Assembly (NCBI GenBank): GCA_963819905.1
Contig: CAWFXP010000004.1
Location: forward strand, 10,280-74,279
Origin: CAWCQC01 sp963819905
GTDB lineage: Bacteria > Actinomycetota > Thermoleophilia > Gaiellales > Gaiellaceae
Reading direction: 5' to 3'
DNA length: 64,000 bases
The stretch's first letter is position 1, and the number at the start of each line of letters is the position of its first letter. Position numbers and translations under genes: made by a program. The notes beneath the pieces are model-generated. The model made no database searches and had not been told where the DNA came from. It saw nothing but the letters and a program-made list of their open reading frames with translations. This document shows, in pieces, positions 18,430 through 26,642 of the stretch.

Positions 18430-19656
18430 ATGAACCTCGCGATCGCGATCGGTGGGCTGGCGTTTCTGATCCTCATCCACGAGCTCGGGCACTTCGTGAC
18501 CGCGCTCGCGGTGAAGATGCGGCCGCGGCGGTTCTACATCTTCTTCCCGCCGGCGCTCGCGAAGTGGAAGCGAAACGGCATCGAGTACGGGATCGGCTCG
18601 ATCCCGCTCGGCGGGTACGTGAAGATCCCCGGGATGCACCGCCCGGTGCCGACCGACGTCGACATCCACTTCCACCGGGCGCTCGAGGAGTCGCCGTGGC
18701 TGCGGCAGTCGGTCAACGGCCTGCGACACCCGCTCGAACGGGACGACCTGCTTACAGCGAGGGCCGCGGTTCCGGAGCTGCGGGCCGACCTCGCCCGCGC
18801 GGACCTGAGCGAGCCGGCTCGGCGAAGCGCCGAGAAGGGCCTGACCGACATCGAGGACGCGCTCTCCGACGACGCCTACTGGCGGGCGCACACCGCGAAG
18901 CGGGTCGCGGTCATCTTCGCCGGGCCGGCGGCCAACCTCCTGTTCTGCGTTCTGGTGCTCGCCGTCGTCTTCATGCTCGGCGTCCCGGCCGGAGTCACGC
19001 GGGCGGTCAGCACGGTGACCTCCGACTCGCCCGCGGCCGCCATGGGCCTTCAGCCGGACGATGTGATCGTCGCCGTCGACGGCCGGCCGACGCCGGCGTT
19101 CGACGACATCTCGAAGGCGATCCAGGGCAGCGAGGGCAGCCCCATCACCGTCACGGTCCGCCGCGACGGCGAGCGACTGGTTCTCGGCCCGGGGGAGGCG
19201 CAGCTGATCGACGGCCGCTATCGCATCGGGTTCGTCCCGGAGCCGTTCCTGAAAAGCTATGCGTTCTTCCCGGCCGTGGGCAGGGCGTTCACGCAAACCG
19301 GCGAGGTGACGGTCAGGATCTTCGAGTCGCTCGGCGGGATCGTCACGGGCGAGACCCGGGACGACGTGTCGAGCGCGGTCGGGATCGTCGAGCAGACGTC
19401 GCAGATCGTCGACGAGGGCTTCCGGTACTACCTGGGCATCCTGGCGCTCATCAGCCTCTCCCTGGCGCTTCTCAACCTGCTCCCGCTCCTCCCGCTCGAC
19501 GGCGGCCACATCGCCTTCTCGCTCGCCGAGAAGATCCGCGGCAAGGCGATACCACGGGCGGCGTACGAACGCGCGTCCATGATCGGGATCGCGCTCGTGC
19601 TCGTGCTCTTCTTCATCGGCCTCTCGAACGACATCAGCCGCCTGCGGGGCGGCTAG
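18430..19656 (+). CDS. rseP: RseP-type site-2 metalloprotease
   Basis: A membrane zinc protease (M50) that cleaves anti-sigma factors and leftover signal peptides within the bilayer. The zinc motif HELGH lies in the first membrane segment (residues about 17-21) and the third ligand in LLPLLPLDGGHIAFSL near the C-terminus. One PDZ domain spans roughly residues 190-265. Between GGYVKIPGM and AVIFAGPAANLL lies an insertion of about 90 residues, longer than in E. coli. I chose ATG 18430 because upstream in-frame sequence belongs to dxr. It is convergent with the acetyltransferase gene (shared CTAG). Confidence 0.92.
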   Translation: MNLAIAIGGLAFLILIHELGHFVTALAVKMRPRRFYIFFPPALAKWKRNGIEYGIGSIPLGGYVKIPGMHRPVPTDVDIHFHRALEESPWLRQSVNGLRHPLERDDLLTARAAVPELRADLARADLSEPARRSAEKGLTDIEDALSDDAYWRAHTAKRVAVIFAGPAANLLFCVLVLAVVFMLGVPAGVTRAVSTVTSDSPAAAMGLQPDDVIVAVDGRPTPAFDDISKAIQGSEGSPITVTVRRDGERLVLGPGEAQLIDGRYRIGFVPEPFLKSYAFFPAVGRAFTQTGEVTVRIFESLGGIVTGETRDDVSSAVGIVEQTSQIVDEGFRYYLGILALISLSLALLNLLPLLPLDGGHIAFSLAEKIRGKAIPRAAYERASMIGIALVLVLFFIGLSNDISRLRGG

Positions 19657-20159
19657 CCGGGTTCGTCCAGGTCGCGCACGAGGTCGAGCTCGTCGCGCAT
19701 CGGGATGCCGTAGGAGCCCTCGATCGGCAGCTGCGGCTTCAGGGTCGAGCGCGCCAGATCGACCGCGCCGGGGCGGAGCGCGGTCAGACGGAAGCCGCGG
19801 CGCTGGTAGAAGCGGAGAGCGTCGAGGTTGTCGTTCGTCGTGGTCAGCCAGACGCGCGCGCAACCGGCAGCGCGGGCGGCTGCGATCGCCGCCTCCAGCA
19901 GCGCGCTGCCGATGCCGGCGCGCGGCGGCTCCGCGTCGATCGAGGTGAGCTCGCAGTCGTCCCCTGCCACGCGATAGGAGACGTGGCCCACGATGGCGTC
20001 GCCGACGAGCGCGACGTAACCGGGCAGGCGAGCGGGATACAGGCGCTCTCCGTGCGCGACGACCGACTCGTCGTGCCAGGTGTCCACGACGTGGGCCCGC
20101 AGGGCCTCGGGCGAGGCGGCCGCTACCGATCGGATCTCGATCTGCGCCGGACGCGGCAC
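19653..20159 (-). CDS. GNAT-family N-acetyltransferase
   Basis: A 168-residue acetyl-CoA-dependent transferase. The acetyl-CoA loop reads PRAGIGSALLEAAIAAARAAG (residues about 80-100, R/Q-x-x-G-x-A type), followed by the family end WLTTTNDNLDALRFYQRRGF. The substrate is unknown; the tail matches the YafP/acetyltransferase-1 group that often acts on small molecules. It begins with GTG at 20159, 59 bases from the divergent ispG start, so a shared bidirectional promoter region is likely. Confidence 0.85.
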   Translation of the reverse strand: MPRPAQIEIRSVAAASPEALRAHVVDTWHDESVVAHGERLYPARLPGYVALVGDAIVGHVSYRVAGDDCELTSIDAEPPRAGIGSALLEAAIAAARAAGCARVWLTTTNDNLDALRFYQRRGFRLTALRPGAVDLARSTLKPQLPIEGSYGIPMRDELDLVRDLDEPG

Positions 20160-20218
20160 GCGCCAAGCCTAGAGGCTGCCCCGAGGGTTGGTCAGGGGGG
20201 CCGGGTAGACTCAGGCCG

Positions 20219-21376
20219 ATGGCGAGCGAGCGTCAGATCGACGTCGGCGGCGTCCCGATCGGCGGGGGCGCTCCCGTCGTCGTGCAGTCGATGACGCTCA
20301 CCTACACGCACGACGTCGAGGCCACGATGGAGCAGATCGGCCGACTTGCATCGGCAGGCTGTGAGGTCGTCCGCGTCGCGGTTCCGAAGGGCGAGGACGC
20401 CGACTCCCTTGCCAAGCTCGTCTACCTGAGCCCGCTGCCGATCGTCGCAGACATCCACTTCAACGCGTCGCTCGCGCTTCGCGCAATCGACGCCGGCGTC
20501 GCCAAGGTTCGAATCAATCCCGGCAACATCGGCGGTCCTGACAGGGTGGAGGAGGTCGTCAGGGCGGCCAAGGCCAAGGGCATCCCGATGCGGATCGGCG
20601 CGAACTCCGGGTCGTTGCCGAAGCACCTCGTCCCCCTCGCCCAGGAGGACACCGCAGCGGCGCTCGTCGCGGAGGCGCTCGAACAGGTCGAGCTGCTCGA
20701 GCGGCTCGACTACCGCGACTTCGCGATCTCGGTCAAGTCGAGCTCCGTGCCGACGATGATCCGGGCCTACCGGATGCTCTCCGAGCGAGTGCCCTATCCG
20801 CTTCACCTCGGCGTGACGGAGGCGGGACCGCCCGGCACCGGGACGATCAAGAGCGCGATCGGCGTCGGCGCGCTGCTCATGGATGGCATCGGGGACACCA
20901 TTCGGATCTCGCTCACCGCCGACCCCGTCAAGGAGGTCGAGGTCGCCTGGGACGTCCTGAAGTCGCTCGGGCTGCGAGAACGGGGCCCGATCATGATCTC
21001 GTGTCCGTCGTGCGGCCGAGACAACGTCGGCGTCGAGGGCCTCGCCGAGGTGGTCGCCGAGCGCCTGAAGACCTATCCGGAAGCCTTCGAGGTCGCGGTC
21101 ATGGGCTGCGCGGTCAACGGCCCGGGCGAGGCAGGGGATGCGGACTTCGGCATCGCCGGAGGCAGGGAGGTCGGGTTCATCTACGCGCACGGCCGGGTGC
21201 TGAAGAAGGTGCCCTCGGAGACGCTGGTCGACGATCTCTTCCGGGAGATCGACGGGTGGATCGCCGCCGGGATGCCGCGCCCGAAGCGCCTCAAGCTCGC
21301 GAAGCCGGCGGCGTTGATGATGGCGGAGGCTGCGCAGCGTCCGGTCGAGACGGCGTCCGCCGAGCTGACGGCCTAG
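20219..21376 (+). CDS. ispG: 4-hydroxy-3-methylbut-2-enyl diphosphate synthase
   Basis: A [4Fe-4S] enzyme of the MEP pathway that makes HMBPP from MEcPP. The TIM-barrel start is QSMTLTYTHDVEATMEQIGR; ADIHFNASLALRAI, RINPGNIGG and RIGANSGSLPKH follow. Cluster ligands appear in SCPSCGR and VMGCAVNGPGEA. It is 385 residues, a normal bacterial length. The gap to proS is eight bases. Confidence 0.96.
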   Translation: MASERQIDVGGVPIGGGAPVVVQSMTLTYTHDVEATMEQIGRLASAGCEVVRVAVPKGEDADSLAKLVYLSPLPIVADIHFNASLALRAIDAGVAKVRINPGNIGGPDRVEEVVRAAKAKGIPMRIGANSGSLPKHLVPLAQEDTAAALVAEALEQVELLERLDYRDFAISVKSSSVPTMIRAYRMLSERVPYPLHLGVTEAGPPGTGTIKSAIGVGALLMDGIGDTIRISLTADPVKEVEVAWDVLKSLGLRERGPIMISCPSCGRDNVGVEGLAEVVAERLKTYPEAFEVAVMGCAVNGPGEAGDADFGIAGGREVGFIYAHGRVLKKVPSETLVDDLFREIDGWIAAGMPRPKRLKLAKPAALMMAEAAQRPVETASAELTA

Positions 21377-21384
21377 GCACCGCG

Positions 21385-23091
21385 GTGCGGGCGTCCCAGC
21401 TCTTCATTCCGACCCTGCGCGAGGATCCGGCCGAGGCCGAGGCGGTCAGTCACCGCTTGCTCCTTCGCGGCGGGTTCGTGCGGATGGTCGGAGCCGGTCT
21501 CTACACGTTCATGCCTCTCGGTTGGCGGGTACACCAGAAGACCGTGCAGATCGTCCGTGAGGAGATGAACCGGATCGGTGGCCAGGAGCTCCTGTGCCCC
21601 GTCCTCACGCCGGCCGAGCTCTGGCAGCAGTCGGGCCGCTACGCGATTCCGGAGGTGTTCAAGCTCGAGGACCGGGGCGGGCGCCAGTTCGTGTTGCCGA
21701 TGACGCACGAGGAGACGGTCACGTTCCATGCACGCGAGATCCAGAGCTATCGCGAGCTGCCGCAGATCTGGTACCACTTCCAGACGAAGGACCGTGATGA
21801 GCCGAGACCGCGCGGCGGGCTGCTACGGCTGCGCGAGTTCATCATGAAGGACTCCTACTCCTTCGACCGCGACGACGAGGGGCTCGACAGGAGCTTCCGG
21901 CTGCACGCGAGCGCCTACGAGCGCATCTTCGAGCGCTGCGGGATCGAGACCTACGCCGTGCAGGCCGAGTCCGGGATGATGGGCGGCAGCGAGTCGATCG
22001 ACTACCTCGCGCCCGCAGGCGCCGGCGAGAACGTGCTGGTCACGTGCGAGCGCGGCGACTACGCGGCGGACCTCGAGATCGCCCACGGGATCCCGCGGGC
22101 GCCGGACTTCCCCGAGACGCTGCCCGCGCCCGCCGAGACCGAGACGGCGGGAATCACCACCATCGAGGTGCTCGCCGGAAGCCTCGGGATCGACCCTGCG
22201 GTGACCTCGAAGGCGATGCCGGTCGTCGTGTCGGACGGCCAGGTCGTGCTCGCGCTCGTGCGCGGCGACGACCGGCTCGACGAAGCGAAGCTCGCCGCGT
22301 TCCTCCGCGCCGAGATCCGGCCGGCGACGGAGGAGGAGATCCGCGCGTCGTTCGGCGCCGACCCCGGCTCCATCGGCCCGGTCGGCTTCTCCGGTGACGT
22401 TGTCGCCGACGAGGCGCTTCGCGAAGGCCAGTTCGTTGCCGGGGCCAACCGCACCGGTTGGCATCTTCGCGGCGTCGCGGCGGGGCGCGACTTCGAGCCC
22501 CGGTTCGCCGATATCCGCGTGCCGCACGACGGGGATACGTGCCCGCTCTGCGGCGGGGCACTCCGCTTCCAGACCGCCATCGAGCTCGGCCACATCTTCA
22601 AGCTCGGGACGCGGTACTCGGGTCCTCTCGGCGCAACCTACGCGGACGAGGACGGCACCGAGCGCCCGCTGATCATGGGTAGCTACGGCATCGGGCCCGC
22701 CCGGATCATGACCGCGGCGATCGAGCAGCATCACGACGACCAGGGCATCGCCTGGCCGGCGTCGCTGACGCCCTACGACGTCACCCTGGTCGCGATCGGA
22801 TCGGCCGGCCCCGCGGCAAGCGGCGTCGCGGACGACGTCGCCGGCGCGCTCGAGGCCGAGGGCCTCGACGTCCTCGTCGACGACCGCGAGCTGAGGCCGG
22901 GGGAGAAGTTCGCCGACGCCGACCTGATCGGCTGCTCGCTGCGGGTCACGGTCGGCAAGAAGACGCTCGAGGACGGCAAGGTCGACCTTCGCGTGCGAGC
23001 CAGCGGCGACGAGGAGCGTGTCGACGCCGGAGCGGTCGCCGCGCGGGCGCGCGAGCTGTACGCGGCGGGCCCCGAGGGAACGAGGGCCTGA
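21385..23091 (+). CDS. proS: Prolyl-tRNA synthetase (bacterial type with editing domain)
   Basis: Charges tRNA-Pro. The class II core includes GAGLYTFMPLGWRVHQK, MTHEETVTFHAREIQSYREL and motif 2 RPRGGLLRLREFIMKDSYS. An INS/YbaK-like editing domain lies between about residues 235 and 380 (GSLGIDPAVTSKAMPVVV). MGSYGIGPARIMTAAIEQ is motif 3, and the anticodon-binding domain ends the protein. The GTG at 21385 gives 568 residues. A tRNA-Pro(GGG) is encoded at 29360. Confidence 0.96.
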   Translation: MRASQLFIPTLREDPAEAEAVSHRLLLRGGFVRMVGAGLYTFMPLGWRVHQKTVQIVREEMNRIGGQELLCPVLTPAELWQQSGRYAIPEVFKLEDRGGRQFVLPMTHEETVTFHAREIQSYRELPQIWYHFQTKDRDEPRPRGGLLRLREFIMKDSYSFDRDDEGLDRSFRLHASAYERIFERCGIETYAVQAESGMMGGSESIDYLAPAGAGENVLVTCERGDYAADLEIAHGIPRAPDFPETLPAPAETETAGITTIEVLAGSLGIDPAVTSKAMPVVVSDGQVVLALVRGDDRLDEAKLAAFLRAEIRPATEEEIRASFGADPGSIGPVGFSGDVVADEALREGQFVAGANRTGWHLRGVAAGRDFEPRFADIRVPHDGDTCPLCGGALRFQTAIELGHIFKLGTRYSGPLGATYADEDGTERPLIMGSYGIGPARIMTAAIEQHHDDQGIAWPASLTPYDVTLVAIGSAGPAASGVADDVAGALEAEGLDVLVDDRELRPGEKFADADLIGCSLRVTVGKKTLEDGKVDLRVRASGDEERVDAGAVAARARELYAAGPEGTRA

Positions 23092-23396
23092 TGGCTCAGA
23101 GACGGCGTTTCAGCGAGCGGCCGTTCGGCGAGGCGATCACCGGCCTGATGGAGGAGCAGAACCTGACCTACCGGGCGCTCGCGGCCAAGACCGGGCTGTC
23201 GGCCGGGTATCTGAACCATCTCGTGCACGGGAACCGCCCGGTTCCCTCGGACGACGTGATCGCGACCCTCGCCGGCGCGCTCGGCGTCGAGCCCGCGTAC
23301 TTCCGTGAGGTTCGCATCCGCGTGATCACCACCCGGCTCGAGGAGATGCCCGCGCTCGTCGACCGGCTCTACAGGCGCCTGCAGGGCCTGCAGTAG
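23091..23396 (+). CDS. XRE-family helix-turn-helix regulator
   Basis: A 101-residue DNA-binding protein. The helix-turn-helix is YRALAAKTGLSAGYLNHLV with HGNRPVPSDDVIATLAGAL after it. There is no recognisable ligand domain; the C-terminus is a short helical tail that may dimerise. It shares one base with proS (TGATG), which suggests co-translation. Target genes are unknown; the following lipid-modifying pair is the obvious candidate. Confidence 0.85.
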   Translation: MAQRRRFSERPFGEAITGLMEEQNLTYRALAAKTGLSAGYLNHLVHGNRPVPSDDVIATLAGALGVEPAYFREVRIRVITTRLEEMPALVDRLYRRLQGLQ

Positions 23397-23402
23397 GCGT
23401 CG

Positions 23403-24200
23403 ATGATCCACGCCTGGTGGGCCCTCCTGCTCGTCGGGTGGGGCGTAATGGCGCTCCTCATGTTCGCCCTCTGGGGCTACGCCACCGCCCGGCGGGACGC
23501 GAGCATCGTCGATGCCGGCTGGGGGTACGGCATCGGGATCCTGGGGCTCCTCTACGCGCTGCTCGCGGACGGCGATCCGGTCCAGCGGGCGCTCATCGGC
23601 TGCCTGGCCGGGATCACCGGGCTGAAGATCGGAACCTACGTGCTGATCACGCGCGTGATCAGGAACGAGGAGGACGGTCGCTACCGGACGCTCCGCGAGA
23701 AGTGGGGAGGGCGCGCGACGCGCCGCTTTTTCGTCTTCTTCCAGGCCCAGGGCCTTCTCGACGTCGTCCTCTCGATTCCGTTCCTCGCAGCCGCGCTCAA
23801 TCCGGACAGCACGCTCGGAGCGCTGGAGCTCGCGGGCGCGACCCTGTGGCTCGTGGCGACGGTCGGGGAGACGGTGGCCGACCGGCAGCTCGCGCGCTTC
23901 CGAGCGAGCCCGGCCAACCGGGGGAAGGTCTGCGACGTCGGGCTGTGGCGGACGTCGCGCCACCCGAACTACTTCTTCCAGATCCTGACCTGGGTCGCGT
24001 TCGCCCTGGTCGCGACGGCCGCGCCGTGGGGCTGGGTCGGGTGGCTCTCACCGGTTCTGATCACGCTCTCGATCCTGTTCGTCACCGGCATTCCGCCGAC
24101 CGAGGCCCAGGCGCTGCGCTCGCGCGGCGACGCCTACCGCGACTACCAGCGCAGGACGAGCCCGCTCATCCCCTGGTTCCCGCGCCGGAGCGCCGCCTGA
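23403..24200 (+). CDS. DUF1295 membrane enzyme (steroid reductase / isoprenylcysteine methyltransferase-like)
   Basis: A 265-residue polytopic membrane protein with six or seven hydrophobic segments. The C-terminal block WRTSRHPNYFFQILTWVAFA is the DUF1295 hallmark, shared with ICMT and 5-alpha-reductase C-termini. Members probably act on lipids with SAM or NADPH; the reaction is not established. Two bases separate it from the cyclopropane-synthase-like gene. In actinobacteria the two families recur together, so both probably modify the same acyl chains. Confidence 0.85.
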   Translation: MIHAWWALLLVGWGVMALLMFALWGYATARRDASIVDAGWGYGIGILGLLYALLADGDPVQRALIGCLAGITGLKIGTYVLITRVIRNEEDGRYRTLREKWGGRATRRFFVFFQAQGLLDVVLSIPFLAAALNPDSTLGALELAGATLWLVATVGETVADRQLARFRASPANRGKVCDVGLWRTSRHPNYFFQILTWVAFALVATAAPWGWVGWLSPVLITLSILFVTGIPPTEAQALRSRGDAYRDYQRRTSPLIPWFPRRSAA

Positions 24201-24201
24201 G

Positions 24202-25209
24202 ATGACGCTCGTCGACCGAGTCGTCGACAGCGGTCGCGCGCCCGACTGGGCCCTGCGGGCCGGGATCAGGGCGAACCTGGCGACACGGCTCGTCCGCGAG
24301 GGCAGGCGGGGGCTCGGCGAGCGCCGCGCCTTCGTCGAGGAGCTTCGGGCCGGTCCGATCGTCGCCGATGCGGAGGCTCCGAACCGCCAGCACTACGAGC
24401 TCCCGGCCGAGTTCTTCCGGAGCGTCCTCGGGAAGCGGCTCAAGTATTCGAGCTGCCTGTGGCCACCCGGTGTCTCGACGCTCGACGGGGCCGAGGAGGC
24501 CATGCTCTCGCTCACCTGCCGGCGCGCAGCCCTCGAGGACGGCATGGAGATGCTCGACCTCGGTTGCGGCTGGGGATCGCTCTCCTTCTGGCTCAGCGAG
24601 CGCTACCCGGCGAGCCGCATCCTGGCTCTCTCGAACTCGAGCGTCCAGCGGGCGTACATCGAGCACGAGATCCGCCGGCGGGGGATCGCCAACCTCGAGG
24701 TCGTGACCGCCGACGTCGCCGACTTCACGACGGAGCGGCGGTTCGACCGCGTCCTGTCGGTCGAGATGTTCGAGCACCTGAAGAACTACGAGGCGGTCAT
24801 GGCGAAGATCGCCTCGCTGCTCCGGCCCGGCGGAAGGCTCTTCGTCCACCTCTTCTCGCACCGCCGCCACGCCTACCACTACGACGGAAGCTGGACGGCG
24901 AGGACGTTCTTCACCGCCGGGACGATGCCCTCCGACGACCTGCTGCTCTCGTTCCAGCGCGACCTCGTGCTCGCCGACCATTGGCTCGTCTCGGGGCGGC
25001 ACTACGCGCGCACGGCCGAGGCCTGGCTCGCCAACCTCGACGAGCGGGCCGACGAGGTGCGGCCGATCCTCGCCCGCACCTACGGGGCGCAGGACGCCGA
25101 CCGCTGGCTCGCGCGCTGGCGTGTCTTCTTCCTCGCTTGTGCCGAGCTGTGGGGCTTCCGCGGCGGCCGCGAGTGGGTGGTCTCCCACTACCTCTTCGAC
25201 GGGCGGTGA
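24202..25209 (+). CDS. Cyclopropane-fatty-acyl-phospholipid synthase-like methyltransferase
   Basis: A 335-residue SAM-dependent enzyme of the CFA/mycolic acid methylase family. RQHYELPAEFFRSVLG and KYSSCLWPPGVSTLDGAEEA are the lipid-binding start. MLDLGCGWGSLSFWLSERYP is SAM motif I, and VLSVEMFEHLKNY is typical of the family. It lacks the N-terminal domain of E. coli Cfa. It probably adds a methylene or methyl group to unsaturated phospholipid acyl chains. It forms a tight pair with the DUF1295 gene. Confidence 0.88.
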   Translation: MTLVDRVVDSGRAPDWALRAGIRANLATRLVREGRRGLGERRAFVEELRAGPIVADAEAPNRQHYELPAEFFRSVLGKRLKYSSCLWPPGVSTLDGAEEAMLSLTCRRAALEDGMEMLDLGCGWGSLSFWLSERYPASRILALSNSSVQRAYIEHEIRRRGIANLEVVTADVADFTTERRFDRVLSVEMFEHLKNYEAVMAKIASLLRPGGRLFVHLFSHRRHAYHYDGSWTARTFFTAGTMPSDDLLLSFQRDLVLADHWLVSGRHYARTAEAWLANLDERADEVRPILARTYGAQDADRWLARWRVFFLACAELWGFRGGREWVVSHYLFDGR

Positions 25210-25256
25210 GGCGGTAGGCTGAACCTCCGAGAACCGATTCGAAGGAGACCGCCGAG

Positions 25257-26615
25257 ATGGGCGCAAAGACGAAGTTCCTGCTTCCCGAGAAGCGCATTCC
25301 GGAGGCCTGGTACAACATCCAGGCAGATCTCCCGAACCCGCTCCCGCCGGTCATCCACCCCGGGACGGGGGAGCCGATCGGGCCCGCGGACCTCGCGCCG
25401 CTCTTCCCGATGGAGCTGATCAAGCAGGAGGTCAGCCAGGAGCGGTGGATCGGCATTCCGGAGGAGGTACGGGACGTCTACAGGCTCTGGCGGCCGACGC
25501 CGCTCTACCGCGCGCGGCGCCTCGAGCAGGAGCTCGACACGCCGGCGCACCTCTACTACAAGTACGAGGGCGTGTCGCCGGGCGGCTCGCACAAGCCGAA
25601 CACGGCGGTCGCCCAGGCCTACTTCAACAAGGCGGAAGGCGTCAAGAGCCTGGCGACGGAGACGGGCGCAGGTCAGTGGGGAAGCTCGCTCGCGATGGCC
25701 TGCTCCTTCTTCGGGCTCGAGTGCGACGTCTACATGGTGAGGATCTCCTACGAGCAGAAGCCGTACCGCCGGAGCCTCATGCAGGCGTTCGGCGCGTCGG
25801 TGACCCCGAGCCCGTCCGACAGGACGAACGCGGGCCGGGCGGCGCTCGAGAAGGACCCCGACTCGCCGGGATCGCTCGGGCTCGCGATCTCCGAGGCGGT
25901 GGAGGTCGCGGCCACGAGCGGCGGACGGACGAAGTACAGCCTCGGCTCGGTTCTGAACCACGTCCTCATGCACCAGACGGTGATCGGCATCGAGGCGCTC
26001 GAGCAGCTCGAGATGGCGGGGGAGTATCCCGACGTCGTCGTCGGCTGTGTCGGAGGGGGCTCGAACTTCGGCGGCTTCGCCCTCCCGTTCGTGCGCAACA
26101 ACCTCGCCGACGGCAAGGAGACGCGCGTCGTCGCGGTCGAGCCGGCGGCGGCGCCGAGCCTGACGAAGGGGAAGTACGTCTACGACTTCGGTGACACCGC
26201 CATGACGACGCCGCTCGTCAAGATGCACACGCTCGGCCACTCGTTCATCCCGGCACCCGTGCACGCGGGCGGCCTGCGCTACCACGGGATGGCGCCGATC
26301 GTCTCGGCGCTCTACGACCACGATCTGATCGAGGCGACTTCGGTGCCACAGAACGCCGTGTTCGAGGCTGCGGTGACGTTCGCCCGCGCCGAGGCGATCA
26401 TCCCGGCGCCCGAGGCGGCGCACGCGATCCGGGGAGCGATCGACGAGGCACTCGCCTGCAAGGAGAGCGGGGAGCAGAGGGTGATCGCCTTCAACCTCTG
26501 CGGCCACGGTCACTTCGACATGGCGGCCTACGACGACTACTTCGCCGGGAAGCTCCCGGACTTCGAGTACTCCGCCGAGGAGGTCGAGCGCGCCCTGGCC
26601 GAGCTCCCCGGTTGA
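25257..26615 (+). CDS. TrpB2-type tryptophan synthase beta chain-like PLP enzyme
   Basis: A 452-residue fold-type II PLP enzyme of the TrpB2 group, which makes tryptophan from indole and serine without needing TrpA activation. The PLP lysine lies in YYKYEGVSPGGSHKPNTAVA, and the phosphate loop is VVGCVGGGSNFGGFA. ATETGAGQWGSSLAMACSFF is the catalytic Glu region. The N-terminus is extended compared with TrpB1. It has its own AAGGAG site and no trpA or other trp gene nearby, so an indole-salvage or serine-deaminating role is possible. Confidence 0.9.
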   Translation: MGAKTKFLLPEKRIPEAWYNIQADLPNPLPPVIHPGTGEPIGPADLAPLFPMELIKQEVSQERWIGIPEEVRDVYRLWRPTPLYRARRLEQELDTPAHLYYKYEGVSPGGSHKPNTAVAQAYFNKAEGVKSLATETGAGQWGSSLAMACSFFGLECDVYMVRISYEQKPYRRSLMQAFGASVTPSPSDRTNAGRAALEKDPDSPGSLGLAISEAVEVAATSGGRTKYSLGSVLNHVLMHQTVIGIEALEQLEMAGEYPDVVVGCVGGGSNFGGFALPFVRNNLADGKETRVVAVEPAAAPSLTKGKYVYDFGDTAMTTPLVKMHTLGHSFIPAPVHAGGLRYHGMAPIVSALYDHDLIEATSVPQNAVFEAAVTFARAEAIIPAPEAAHAIRGAIDEALACKESGEQRVIAFNLCGHGHFDMAAYDDYFAGKLPDFEYSAEEVERALAELPG

Positions 26616-26642
26616 GGCGTGCCGCCCGGCCGCGCCGGCCGC

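Noticed and set aside
16275..20166. Antisense open frames of 733 and 687 residues over cdsA, dxr, rseP
   Set aside because: They are Arg/Glu-rich shadows of well-recognised genes without motifs of their own.
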